Source: Nocardia acidivorans NBRC 108247
Lineage (GTDB): Bacteria; Actinomycetota; Actinomycetes; Mycobacteriales; Mycobacteriaceae
Assembly (NCBI RefSeq): GCF_001625085.1
Contig: NZ_BDAW01000064.1
Location: 1 to 55,599, forward strand
Direction of reading: 5' to 3'
Length of the DNA: 55,599 bases
In this document: positions 1 through 8,789 of the stretch, in pieces
Layout of the letters: each line of letters begins with the position of its first letter
Numbering within the stretch: the first letter of the stretch is position 1
Position numbers and translations under genes: made by a program
Notes under the pieces: model-generated
Databases searched by the model: none
Seen by the model: only the letters and a program-made list of their open reading frames with translations
Told to the model about the DNA's origin: nothing

Positions 1-1
1 G

Positions 2-3000
2 CCCCGGCGGCCGCAGCCCAATCCGCAGCCACCGCGCCCCGCCGGACCGCCCCCCGGCAACGCGCACATCGCACCCGAGGACCGCTACCACTGGGGCCAT
101 CGCCAGGGTGATCCGAACCAACCACTCGGACCGGTCATGCGCAATACGCCCCCCGGCGGCCAGCGCTACCCGACCCCGCAGTCCAATCCGCTACCGCGCC
201 AAGCACCGTCGCGCAAACCGCCCGGCGGACCCAGCACCCGCGAACAGCGTGTCGCCACCGCACCCACACCCGAGAGCTCGAACGCCAAACTGGTCCGCGA
301 CTCCGGCTCCATCGCCATCGCGACGCTGGCCAGCCGCATCACCGGCTTCGGTAAACAGCTGCTGCTGCTGACCGTGCTCGGCCCGGCCATCGCCTCGGCC
401 TTCACCGTCGCCAGCACCATCCCGACCATGATCTCCGAGCTGCTGCTCGGCGCGGTGCTCACCGCCATCGTGGTGCCGACCCTGGTCCGCGCCGAGAAAG
501 AGGATCCGGACGGCGGCAGCGCCTTCGTCCGGCGACTCTTCACCGCCGCGCTCACCGTGCTCGGCACCGGCACCGTCCTCGTCCTGATCCTCGCGCCGGT
601 GCTGACCACGCACGTCTTCCTCTCCAATGACGGCAAGGTCAGCACCGCGCTCACCACCGCACTGGCCTTCCTGCTGCTGCCCGCGGTGATGTTCTACGGC
701 ACCTCGGCGCTGCTGATGGCCATCCTCAATACCCACGGGGTGTTCAAACCCGGTGCCTGGGCCCCGGTGCTGAACAATCTCGTGGTCCTGACCGTGCTCA
801 TCGCCTATCGCATGACACCCGGTGAGATCAGCCTCGACCCGGTCCGCATGGGCGAACCGAAACTGCTCATCCTGGGCCTGGGCGTGACGCTCGGCGTAGT
901 GGTGCAGATGGTCAGCCTGCTGCCCGCCATCCGCCGCGAGGGCATCGATCTGCGCCCGCTCTGGGGCGTCGACGAACGGCTCAAACAGTTCGCGGGCATG
1001 GGCGCGGCCATCATCCTGTACGTCGGCATCAGCCAGATCGGCTGGACCTTCGCCACCCGGATCTCCTCGCACTGGGACAAGGCCGGTCCGGCCATCTACC
1101 AAAACGCCTGGCTGCTACTGCAATTGCCGTACGGCGTCCTCGGCGTCACGCTGCTGACCGCGATCATGCCGCGACTGAGCCGCAATGCCGCCGCCGACGA
1201 CACACCGGCGGTGGTCGACGATCTCGGCACCGCCACCCGGCTCACCATGATCGCGCTCGTCCCGGTGGTCACCTTCATGACCTTCGCCGGACCGCAGATC
1301 GGTGAAGCCCTCTTCGGCTACGGGCATTTCGGCACCGGCCAGGCCATGCGGCTGGGCGAGGCCGTCTCCTGGTCCGCGTTCACGCTGATTCCGTACGCGC
1401 TGGTGCTGATCCACCTGCGGGTGTTCTACGCGCGCGAACAGGCGTGGACGCCGACCTGGATCATCCTCGGCATCACCGGCGTCAAGGTCGTGCTCTCCGC
1501 GCTGGCCCCGGTCTTCTTCGCCGAGAACCACGTCGTCATCGCGCTCGGCGTGGCCAACGGACTCGGCTTCGTGGCGGGCGCGATCATCGGCGGCTGGCTG
1601 CTGCACCGCAGCCTCGGCGATCTGCGCATGACCAATGTCGGGCGCACGGTGACCCGGGTGGTACTGGCCTCGCTGGCCGGCGGCGCGGTCATGCTGATCG
1701 CCGACCGGGTCATCGGACTGCACCGGCTGTCGGACTCGTTCGGCGGATTGGGTTCACTGGTGCGCGTCGGCCTGACCGCGGTCATCATGTTCGGTGTCGC
1801 CTTCGGCCTGATGCGCCTGGCCGGGATTCCCGAGATCGTCGCCATCACCGTGGCCATCTCGCGGCGACTCGGTATCACCGCGCCCGCACCGGATCTCGAA
1901 CTCGACGGCGGCACGCTGGGCGATATGGGCGAAACCACCCTGCTGCCCAAACCGGATCTGCGGGCCGCGCCGTACTACTACCGGTTCGACCCTTACCTCG
2001 ACGCGCAGACCATGGTGCTGCCCGTCATCCGACCCGGTGCGGTTGACAACACCGGCAAGGGCGAGTTCCCGTACCCTGTTCGGCAGGCAAGCGCAAGCGC
2101 CGAAGGCTCGCGCGCAGCCTCTGACGATGGCGTCCGCAGGACACCGGGTCCGGCCCAACAACATCGGTCTCCGACATACCAGGGCGAAGGAGGAACGAGG
2201 GTGAGCGACGACGCGGCGAGCGGCGTCCCGGCCGCCGAATCCGCAGCGGCCGCGGGCGGTGGGCTCTCCACGGATGCGCCCCCGACTCCGGATCGCACGG
2301 ACGGAAAAAAGGGCGGCAAGGACGACACCGCGCACCGGGAAACCGGTCGCGACCGGAACGACTCCGAGGAGCTACCTGAGCAGCAGGACCACGCGGGTCC
2401 CGAAACCGGTGTCTACGAGGCGATTTCGCCGCAGATGCCGCCCATGCGGGTGGAGGCCGCCAAGCGCGTGCAGCGCGGGCCGAAACTGCTGCCCGGCGCC
2501 TCGGTCGCGGGTGGCCGCTATCGACTGCTGGCCAGTCACGGCGGCGCGCGCGGACTCAAGTTCTGGCAGGCCCTGGATGTGAAGCTGGACCGCGAGGTCG
2601 CGCTCACCTTCGTCGACGCGGACCAGCAGGCCGCCGAGAACTCCGGACACGATGGGCCGCAGGCGATCCTGTCCCGCACCCTGCGCCTGGGCCGGATCAA
2701 CTCGCCCGGGCTGGCGCGCGTGCTCGATGTGGTGCGCGGCTCCTCCGGCGGCATCGTGGTGGCCGAATGGACGCCGGGCCGCTCACTCAAGGAGATGGCC
2801 GATACCGTGCCGTCCCCGATCGGCGCGGCCCGCGCCATCCGGGCGCTGGCGGCCGCGGCCGAACTCGCGCACCGCGGCGGCGGCTCGCTCTCCATCGACC
2901 ATCCGGATCGGGTGCGCATCAGCGCCTCCGGTGACGCCGTCCTGGCCTTCCCCGGCACGCTCGGCGATTCGGACGCGCAATCCGATGTGCGCGGGCTCGG

Positions 3001-4003
3001 GGCCATGCTCTACGCGCTCATCACCGCGCACTGGCCGATTCGCGTCGGCGGGGTCACCGGTTCGGCCGCGACCGTCGGCGGTCTGCCGCTGGCCGATTTC
3101 GGTCCGGACGGAACTCCGGTGGAGCCCAGGACGATTCGGCCCGAGGTGCCCTTCGAGATCTCCGCGGTCGCGGTGCGCTCGCTGGAGTCCAACAAGGGTG
3201 TGCGCACCGCCGCGACCGTCCAGCACGTGCTGGAGCAGGCCTCGGTGGTGGACCAGAAGACCGATCTGATCCCGGTGCTGCGCCTGGGCCAGCGCCCGCC
3301 CTCTGCACCGGACGAGACCCTGGCCGATCCGGAACTGCTCGCCGCCGAGAAGGAACGCTCGCAGCGGATGATGTGGATCCTGGTCGGGCTCGGCGTGCTC
3401 GCCGCGCTGGTGGTCGGCGTCATCATCTGGTGGCTGTTGAGCGTCTTCGCGCCCGGCAGCTCCGAGGCGCCGCTGAACGAGCAGCGCAATATCGGGCTCA
3501 CCACCTCCAGCGTCGCGCCCCCGGCCCCGGGCGCGCCCGGGTCCACCCCGGGCGCGGCGGCGGGGGTACCGGTACCGGTCACCGGAGCCATGGTGTTCTC
3601 GCCCGAGGGCACCCCGGACGGCGTCGGCAGCATCGGCGCGGTGCTGGACAACAATCCGACCACGCTGTGGCGCACCGACGCGTACTTCCAGCAGTTCCCC
3701 GCCCTCAAGAAGGGCGTGGGGATTTTGACCACGCTGGGCAGCCCCAGCAAGCTCACCAAGGTGATCATCGATTCGCCGACCCCGGGCACGCAGGTGGAGA
3801 TCCGGACCTCGCCGACCGCCTCGCCGACCCTGGATCAAACCCAGCTGATCGGGGCGGCGACGCTCGGCAACGGCACCACCGAGATCGCGGTGCAGGCCGA
3901 TCAGCCCGCCCGCTACGTGCTGGTGTGGATTACCGCGCTGGCGCAGAACGGCGGGCAGTACCAGACCTCCATCGCCGAGGTCCGGTTCGAGGCCGCACCA
4001 TAA
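2..4003 (+). CDS. murJ: MurJ lipid II flippase fused to a pseudokinase (5' end cut by window edge)
   Basis: Flips the peptidoglycan precursor lipid II across the membrane. The frame is open to the left edge, so the start lies outside; the first ATG in view is at 137 and gives 1288 residues, already longer than the roughly 1180-residue mycobacterial MviN. Counting from 137: a proline-rich cytoplasmic tail, a multi-helix MurJ domain (about 55-600), an acidic low-complexity linker (about 640-780), a kinase-like fold starting near 791 (GGRYRLL) with no HRD or DFG motif, a membrane segment near 1078-1105, and a C-terminal extracellular jelly-roll-like domain from about 1150. Known for mycobacteria: PknB phosphorylates this pseudokinase, which then binds FhaA; both partners are in this window. 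A strong ribosome-binding site (2187-2193) with an in-frame GTG (2201) lies inside the linker. Confidence 0.93.
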   Translation, partial: PRRPQPNPQPPRPAGPPPGNAHIAPEDRYHWGHRQGDPNQPLGPVMRNTPPGGQRYPTPQSNPLPRQAPSRKPPGGPSTREQRVATAPTPESSNAKLVRDSGSIAIATLASRITGFGKQLLLLTVLGPAIASAFTVASTIPTMISELLLGAVLTAIVVPTLVRAEKEDPDGGSAFVRRLFTAALTVLGTGTVLVLILAPVLTTHVFLSNDGKVSTALTTALAFLLLPAVMFYGTSALLMAILNTHGVFKPGAWAPVLNNLVVLTVLIAYRMTPGEISLDPVRMGEPKLLILGLGVTLGVVVQMVSLLPAIRREGIDLRPLWGVDERLKQFAGMGAAIILYVGISQIGWTFATRISSHWDKAGPAIYQNAWLLLQLPYGVLGVTLLTAIMPRLSRNAAADDTPAVVDDLGTATRLTMIALVPVVTFMTFAGPQIGEALFGYGHFGTGQAMRLGEAVSWSAFTLIPYALVLIHLRVFYAREQAWTPTWIILGITGVKVVLSALAPVFFAENHVVIALGVANGLGFVAGAIIGGWLLHRSLGDLRMTNVGRTVTRVVLASLAGGAVMLIADRVIGLHRLSDSFGGLGSLVRVGLTAVIMFGVAFGLMRLAGIPEIVAITVAISRRLGITAPAPDLELDGGTLGDMGETTLLPKPDLRAAPYYYRFDPYLDAQTMVLPVIRPGAVDNTGKGEFPYPVRQASASAEGSRAASDDGVRRTPGPAQQHRSPTYQGEGGTRVSDDAASGVPAAESAAAAGGGLSTDAPPTPDRTDGKKGGKDDTAHRETGRDRNDSEELPEQQDHAGPETGVYEAISPQMPPMRVEAAKRVQRGPKLLPGASVAGGRYRLLASHGGARGLKFWQALDVKLDREVALTFVDADQQAAENSGHDGPQAILSRTLRLGRINSPGLARVLDVVRGSSGGIVVAEWTPGRSLKEMADTVPSPIGAARAIRALAAAAELAHRGGGSLSIDHPDRVRISASGDAVLAFPGTLGDSDAQSDVRGLGAMLYALITAHWPIRVGGVTGSAATVGGLPLADFGPDGTPVEPRTIRPEVPFEISAVAVRSLESNKGVRTAATVQHVLEQASVVDQKTDLIPVLRLGQRPPSAPDETLADPELLAAEKERSQRMMWILVGLGVLAALVVGVIIWWLLSVFAPGSSEAPLNEQRNIGLTTSSVAPPAPGAPGSTPGAAAGVPVPVTGAMVFSPEGTPDGVGSIGAVLDNNPTTLWRTDAYFQQFPALKKGVGILTTLGSPSKLTKVIIDSPTPGTQVEIRTSPTASPTLDQTQLIGAATLGNGTTEIAVQADQPARYVLVWITALAQNGGQYQTSIAEVRFEAAP

Positions 4004-4156
4004 TCTCGTGACATTCGGGACGATCCGGTTATCGACGATGCTGTCCGGTTCGCCCGAAAACGCCCGCTAGCTGCGCTTTTATCGCGCAATTCATTGCTGC
4101 CGAATCGTTATCTTCGTTATGATCTTGCGTACTCTCTGCTGGTTTCAGGAGTTGCA

Positions 4157-4780
4157 TTGTCCTCTGCGAAGAATTTCGGGGTAGCGACCGAGCCACGAAC
4201 TCGGCCCACAGCGACGGCTGTCCGGACCCGCCCCCGGGTCGGCGAGGCCACCGATCGCGATCTGCTCGCCGCGCACGCCCGGGGCGAGCGGCACGCCTTC
4301 GCCGAGCTATTACGCCGCCACCGCGACCATCTCTGGCAGACCGCGCTACGCGCCTCCTATACGCCCGAGGACGCCGCCGACTCCCTCCAGGACGCCCTGC
4401 TCTCCGCTCATCGCGGCGCGGGCGGTTTCCGCGGCGACGCCGAGGTGCGCAGTTGGCTGCACCGCATCGTGGTGAACGCCTGCCTGGATCGGATCCGTCG
4501 CAACAAACTGCGCCGCACGGTACCTTTGTCCGACGAGTCCGTACTCGAACCCCCTTATCCCCGCGACGATTTCGCGCGTCTGGACGCCGCCCTCGTGGTC
4601 GATGCCGCGCTGTTCACGCTGCCCGCCGAACAGCGCACCGCCTTGGTCGCCGTGGAGCTGGAAGGGTATTCGATCGCGGAAGCCGCTGTGCTGCTGGGCG
4701 TTCCGGCCGGGACCGTCAAGAGCCGGTGCGCCCGCGGGCGGCGGCGGCTCGAAGAACACCTGAAATCGATGAACACCTGA
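4157..4780 (+). CDS. sigM: ECF sigma factor SigM
   Basis: Extracytoplasmic-function sigma factor. Region 2 (ALLRRHRD through the RIRRNKLRR segment) and region 4 (LPAEQRTALVAVELEGYSIAEAA, then GTVKSRCARGRRRL) are both visible. I chose TTG at 4157 because AGGAG at 4147-4151 sits five bases upstream; an ATG at 4094 in the same frame would add an unlikely hydrophobic leader and has no such site. This gives 207 residues. It is followed by a gene for a predicted single-pass protein, the usual sigM/anti-sigma arrangement between murJ and trxB in Mycobacteriales. No confident autoregulatory promoter was found in the upstream gap. Confidence 0.88.
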   Translation: MSSAKNFGVATEPRTRPTATAVRTRPRVGEATDRDLLAAHARGERHAFAELLRRHRDHLWQTALRASYTPEDAADSLQDALLSAHRGAGGFRGDAEVRSWLHRIVVNACLDRIRRNKLRRTVPLSDESVLEPPYPRDDFARLDAALVVDAALFTLPAEQRTALVAVELEGYSIAEAAVLLGVPAGTVKSRCARGRRRLEEHLKSMNT

Positions 4781-4887
4781 AATACGGCGCGCCCGGCGCG
4801 CGATATTCGGGAACCGAAGTTACCTTCGGTGCGTCAAAAACTAAGACAGGTCTGCGAATTCCCATGAGGGTCCGATCTGGAGGGGCG

Positions 4888-5814
4888 ATGAACGAGGACG
4901 ACGCAGTACAGGGCGGCGCCATGGCGGCCGGGACCATCCCGCGACCGCCGTGGACCCCCGAACTGCTCGCCGATCTGCACGCCGGGAACGTCCCGGCGGA
5001 CCTGTCCGCACAACTGTGGGCGCAGGTGCGCCGCGATCCCGAGGCCATGCGCTACCTGCGCTCCCTCGACCAGGTGAATCTGCGCCTGCGCGACCTCGGC
5101 CGCGATGAGCACATCGTCCACCCCATGCCCGTCGAGATCACCTCCCGGCTGGAGCGGATGATCGACGACCTCGCCGCCACCGAACCCGCCGAACCGGGTC
5201 TGCTCGCCACCGTGCACCGGCTGCCGGTACCGCGCCAATCCACCCATCCCGCACCGCCTTCCACCGCGCCCATGCCGGTATTGAACGGCTCCGCCATGTT
5301 CGACACCGGCCAACTCGACCCGCGCGAACTCGGCGATCTGACACCCGAGGAACTGGAGCAGGACGAGTACGAACCGATCGGCGAACCGGGCCGCGGCGAA
5401 CAGCGCTTCTCCCGCCGCCTGCGCTGGCTCACCGCCGCCGCGGCGGCCGCCGCCATCCTGGCCGGGGGAGTGGTGGCCGTGGACGCCGTGCACAACCGCA
5501 ATGCCGCCCCCGCCCCGGCCCAGCCCGCCGACAACACCCTGGCCGCCGATTTCGCACCGGTCGACGTGCTGACGGCCATGGGCCGCCATGACATCAGCGG
5601 TCCGCTCGCCAAGGGCAATGCGCTATCGGCCTGCCTGGCCGCCGCACAGCTGGACCGCCCCGTACTCGGCTCGCGCACCGTCACCTACACCGGTCAGCCC
5701 GCCGTCCTGGTACTGCTCGCCGGACCGCAGGCGCCGCAGATCACCGCCGCGGTACTGGGCAACGGCTGCACCGCCGCCGACCCGCAGGTGCTCACCAGCG
5801 TCGATATCGGCTGA
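4888..5814 (+). CDS. Anti-sigma-M factor-like single-pass membrane protein
   Basis: Probable membrane anti-sigma factor holding SigM inactive. The start at 4888 is set by GGAGGGG (4879-4885); an in-frame ATG at 4864 lacks a site. The 308-residue product has a long cytoplasmic N-terminal half (DLHAGNVPADLSAQLWAQV near residue 20 resembles the interaction helix of such proteins), one Ala-rich membrane helix around residues 175-200 (LTAAAAAAAILAGGVVAV), and an extracytoplasmic C-terminal domain. Position and size match the mycobacterial anti-SigM gene Rv3912. Function is inferred from synteny and topology; the sequence has no catalytic motif. Confidence 0.75.
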   Translation: MNEDDAVQGGAMAAGTIPRPPWTPELLADLHAGNVPADLSAQLWAQVRRDPEAMRYLRSLDQVNLRLRDLGRDEHIVHPMPVEITSRLERMIDDLAATEPAEPGLLATVHRLPVPRQSTHPAPPSTAPMPVLNGSAMFDTGQLDPRELGDLTPEELEQDEYEPIGEPGRGEQRFSRRLRWLTAAAAAAAILAGGVVAVDAVHNRNAAPAPAQPADNTLAADFAPVDVLTAMGRHDISGPLAKGNALSACLAAAQLDRPVLGSRTVTYTGQPAVLVLLAGPQAPQITAAVLGNGCTAADPQVLTSVDIG

Positions 5815-5834
5815 GACGCAACAGCACTGGTAGG

Positions 5835-5868
5835 AAGGGGTACGGGGCACGGTTCCCTACCCCTTTTT
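5835..5868 (+). terminator. Rho-independent terminator after the anti-sigma gene
   Basis: AAGGGGTA pairs with TACCCCTT, the stem continues with GGG/CCC, and a run of T follows (5864-5868). It lies 20 bases past the anti-sigma stop and separates the sigM unit from trxB. Confidence 0.75.
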
Positions 5869-5914
5869 CCCGGGAGTGCGCGGGCTCACCCCCGCGCCCA
5901 GCCCCCGGAACTTC

Positions 5915-5941
5915 GGGAACAACACCGTTTACCCTGTTGTT
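5915..5941 (+). promoter_or_regulatory. SigH/SigR-type promoter of trxB-trxA
   Basis: GGGAAC at 5915-5920 is followed after 18 bases by GTT at 5939-5941. This is the GGAAY-N18-GTT arrangement of the thiol-stress sigma factors SigH (mycobacteria) and SigR (Streptomyces), whose classic targets are the thioredoxin genes. It lies about 40 bases before the trxB start. Confidence 0.72.
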
Positions 5942-5981
5942 GACCGACCTGCCTGTTAAACATCTGCCTTCGGAGGCCCTC

Positions 5982-6965
5982 TTGACTACCGCTGTTCGCG
6001 ACCTGATCATCGTCGGTTCCGGACCGGCCGGATACACGGCTGCCGTGTACGCCGCGCGAGCGGAGTTGCAGCCGTTGCTCTTCGAGGGCACCCAGTTCGG
6101 CGGCGCGCTCATGACGACCACCGAGGTGGAGAACTTCCCCGGCTTCCGCGGCGGCATCATGGGCCCCGACCTCATGGAGGAGATGCGCGAGCAGGCCAAG
6201 CGGTTCGGCGCGGACATCCGCACCGAGGACGTGGACGCCCTCGATCTGTCCGGCACCATCAAGAAGGTCACCGTCGGCGGCGAGACCTTCGAGGCGTACG
6301 CCGTCATCCTGGCCATGGGCTCGGCCGCGCGCTACCTGAACATCCCGGGTGAGCAGGATCTCCTCGGCCGCGGCGTGAGCGCCTGCGCCACCTGCGATGG
6401 CTTCTTCTTCAAGGGCCAGGACATCGTGGTGGTCGGCGGCGGCGACTCCGCCATGGAGGAGGCCACCTTCCTCACCAAGTTCGCCGCCAGCGTCACCATC
6501 ATCCACCGCCGCGAGGAGTTCCGCGCCTCCCGCATCATGCTCGAGCGCGCCAAGTCCAACGAGAAGATCCGTTTCCTGCTGAACACCGAAGTAACTGCGG
6601 TGCACGGTGATTCGGCCGTCACCAGCCTCACCGTGCGCGACACCCGCACCGGCGAGACCAGCGAACTGCCCGCCACCGGCCTGTTCGTGGCCATCGGCCA
6701 CGATCCGCGCAGCGAACTCGTCACCGGCCAGGTGGAATTGGACGACGAGGGTTACGTCAAGGTGCAGGGCCAGTCCACCTACACCTCGGTCCCCGGCGTC
6801 TTCGCCGCGGGCGATCTGGTCGACCACACCTACCGCCAGGCCATCACCGCCGCCGGAACCGGCTGCCGCTCGGCCATCGACGCCGAACGCTGGCTCGCCG
6901 AGCAGGGTGACATCACCAGCAATACCCTCGATCACGCCGGTCGCCCGGTGGAAGTCAATAACTAA
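5982..6965 (+). CDS. trxB: Thioredoxin reductase
   Basis: NADPH-dependent flavoenzyme that reduces thioredoxin. FAD-binding GSGPAGYTAAVYAARA lies near the N-terminus, the redox pair CATC is at residues 135-138, an NADPH-binding VVGGGDSAMEEA follows, and the C-terminal FAD motif is GVFAAGDLVDHTYRQ. The start is TTG at 5982, chosen for GGAGG at 5972-5976; ATG/TTG alternatives upstream (5937) would add residues not seen in the family. 327 residues, normal length. trxA follows 12 bases later, so the two form an operon under the SigH/SigR-type promoter. Confidence 0.95.
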   Translation: MTTAVRDLIIVGSGPAGYTAAVYAARAELQPLLFEGTQFGGALMTTTEVENFPGFRGGIMGPDLMEEMREQAKRFGADIRTEDVDALDLSGTIKKVTVGGETFEAYAVILAMGSAARYLNIPGEQDLLGRGVSACATCDGFFFKGQDIVVVGGGDSAMEEATFLTKFAASVTIIHRREEFRASRIMLERAKSNEKIRFLLNTEVTAVHGDSAVTSLTVRDTRTGETSELPATGLFVAIGHDPRSELVTGQVELDDEGYVKVQGQSTYTSVPGVFAAGDLVDHTYRQAITAAGTGCRSAIDAERWLAEQGDITSNTLDHAGRPVEVNN

Positions 6966-6977
6966 GGAGATCGACCC

Positions 6978-7316
6978 ATGTCCGACGCCAAGACCACCGC
7001 CACCATCACGGTCAGCGACCAGACATTCGCACAGGATGTGCTGGCCAGCGAGAAGCCGGTCCTGGTCGACTTCTGGGCGGCCTGGTGCGGTCCCTGCAAG
7101 ATGGTCGCGCCGGTGCTCGAGGAGATCGCCGCCAGCCATACCGATACCCTGACCATCGCAAAGGTTGACGCGGACGCCAATCCGGAGACCTCGAAGGACT
7201 ACGGCATCCTGTCGTTGCCTACCATGGTGCTGTTCCAAGGGGGCAAGGAAGTCAAGCGGATCGTCGGCGCAAAGGGCAAAGCGGCCCTTCTGCGTGAACT
7301 CGAGGGTGTTATCTGA
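6978..7316 (+). CDS. trxA: Thioredoxin
   Basis: Small cytoplasmic dithiol reductase and substrate of the preceding TrxB. The active site WCGPC is at residues 36-40, with the expected DFWAAW lead-in and the cis-proline loop LPTMVLF. 112 residues. A strong AAGGAG lies at 6964-6969, overlapping the end of trxB. The trxB-trxA-cwlM order is typical of Mycobacteriales. Confidence 0.96.
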   Translation: MSDAKTTATITVSDQTFAQDVLASEKPVLVDFWAAWCGPCKMVAPVLEEIAASHTDTLTIAKVDADANPETSKDYGILSLPTMVLFQGGKEVKRIVGAKGKAALLRELEGVI

Positions 7317-7462
7317 CGACGCGCCGTACGATGCCTGCACTCGACAGTTGCCGAAATCTGGTCCGGGTCTGAGACAATCGACCGACGCTCCGGTCGTGCA
7401 CGGTTGTGTAAACCTGTGCACGAGTGGGTACCCGGGTTGGCGGAAGGAAAGGGCTCTTACGC

Positions 7463-8668
7463 ATGCACCGACTTCGTCACGGCGATACTGGACCAGCCGT
7501 AGCTGAGGTTCGGAGCACCCTCGCAAGTCTCGGATTCCTGAACTCACACCCGGCCGCCGAAACCAACGGCAACGGCAACGGCAACGGCGAGTACTGGAAA
7601 GATGTCGAAGCCACCTTCGACCACGACCTCGACTCCGCGGTGCGGGCCTTCCAGCAGCATCGCGGCCTGCTCGTCGACGGCGTGGTGGGCCCGGCCACCT
7701 ACCGGGCGCTCAAGGAAGCCTCCTACCGCCTCGGCGCACGCACCCTGATCTATCAGCTCTCGGCACCGCTGTACGGCGACGACGTCGCCACCCTGCAGCG
7801 CCGCCTACAGGATCTGGGCTTCTACGTGGGCCGGGTGGACGGCTACTTCGGACCGCACACCCACGAGGGGCTCACCTCCTTCCAGCGTGAGATCGGCCTC
7901 GCCGGGGACGGCATCTGCGGGCCGGACACACTCCGCTCACTGGAGTTGCTGGGCGCGCGCGTCACCGGCGGCAATCCGCATCGCATCGCCGAGGAGGAGG
8001 TCGTGCACCGCGCCGGTCCGCAGCTGACCGGCAAGCGCATCGTCATCGATCCGGGTCTGGGCGGACCGGACAAGGGCTCGGCCGTACCCAGCGAATTCGG
8101 CGACGTCTACGAATCGGAGATCCTCTGGGATCTGGCCAGCCGCCTCGAAGGACGCATGGCCGCAACGGGTATGGAGACCTTCCTGTCCCGGCCCTGGGGC
8201 GCCAACCCCTCCGATGCCGAACGCGCCGAGACCTCCAATACCTTCGACGCCGATCTGATGATCTCGCTGCGCTGCGCCGGTAACCCCAGCACCTCCGCCA
8301 GCGGTGTAGCGAGCTTCCACTTCGGCAATTCGCACGGCTCCACCTCGATGATCGGCCAGGTGCTGGCCGGCTTCATCCAGCGTGAGATCGTGGCGCGCAC
8401 CTCGCTACAGGACTGCCGTACGCACGCGCGCACCTGGGATCTGCTGCGCCTCACCAAGATGCCGACCGTGCAGGTCGATATCGGTTATCTCACAAGCGAT
8501 TACGATTCTTCGGTGCTCACCAATCCGCGTATGCGGGATGTGATCGCGGAGGCCATCCTGATCTCGGTGAAGCGGCTGTACCTGCTCGGGCAGGATGATC
8601 AGCCAACCGGTACGTACACCTTCGCCGAGCTGCTCGCCGAGGAACTGGCCGCCGCGGACCGCATCTGA
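7463..8668 (+). CDS. cwlM: CwlM, amidase-fold regulator of peptidoglycan precursor synthesis
   Basis: 401 residues from ATG 7463; a GTG at 7424 would add 13 unlikely residues. Two N-terminal peptidoglycan-binding (PG_binding_1) repeats (about 5-75 and 95-165, each with an FQ..GL.VDG or G.CGP signature) precede an Amidase_3 fold. The catalytic zinc ligands appear lost: the usual DPGH reads DPGL and the usual SIH reads SLR, so the protein is probably not an amidase. In mycobacteria cytoplasmic CwlM is phosphorylated by PknB on C-terminal threonines and then activates MurA; the tail here keeps a TGTYTF cluster. pknB is in the same window. Confidence 0.9.
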   Translation: MHRLRHGDTGPAVAEVRSTLASLGFLNSHPAAETNGNGNGNGEYWKDVEATFDHDLDSAVRAFQQHRGLLVDGVVGPATYRALKEASYRLGARTLIYQLSAPLYGDDVATLQRRLQDLGFYVGRVDGYFGPHTHEGLTSFQREIGLAGDGICGPDTLRSLELLGARVTGGNPHRIAEEEVVHRAGPQLTGKRIVIDPGLGGPDKGSAVPSEFGDVYESEILWDLASRLEGRMAATGMETFLSRPWGANPSDAERAETSNTFDADLMISLRCAGNPSTSASGVASFHFGNSHGSTSMIGQVLAGFIQREIVARTSLQDCRTHARTWDLLRLTKMPTVQVDIGYLTSDYDSSVLTNPRMRDVIAEAILISVKRLYLLGQDDQPTGTYTFAELLAEELAAADRI

Positions 8669-8700
8669 GTTCCGGCTCTGAATACTCTGAAACATGAAGA

Positions 8701-8737
8701 AGCCCTTTGCCCGTAGTACGGGGCAAAGGGCTTTTCC
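8701..8737. terminator. Hairpin terminator after cwlM
   Basis: A perfect 12-bp stem (AGCCCTTTGCCC with GGGCAAAGGGCT) with an 8-base loop is followed by TTTTCC. It lies between convergent cwlM and the GNAT-like gene and could serve both directions. Confidence 0.8.
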
Positions 8738-8789
8738 TTTGGGGTTCAGGGGCAAGCCCCTGAGAGCCTACGAGAGTTCCGTGATTGCC

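Noticed and set aside
191..1102. Long minus-strand frame opposite murJ
   Set aside because: It mirrors a strongly conserved murJ frame, has His/Asp/Gly-rich composition typical of antisense shadows in high-GC DNA, and has no ribosome-binding site.
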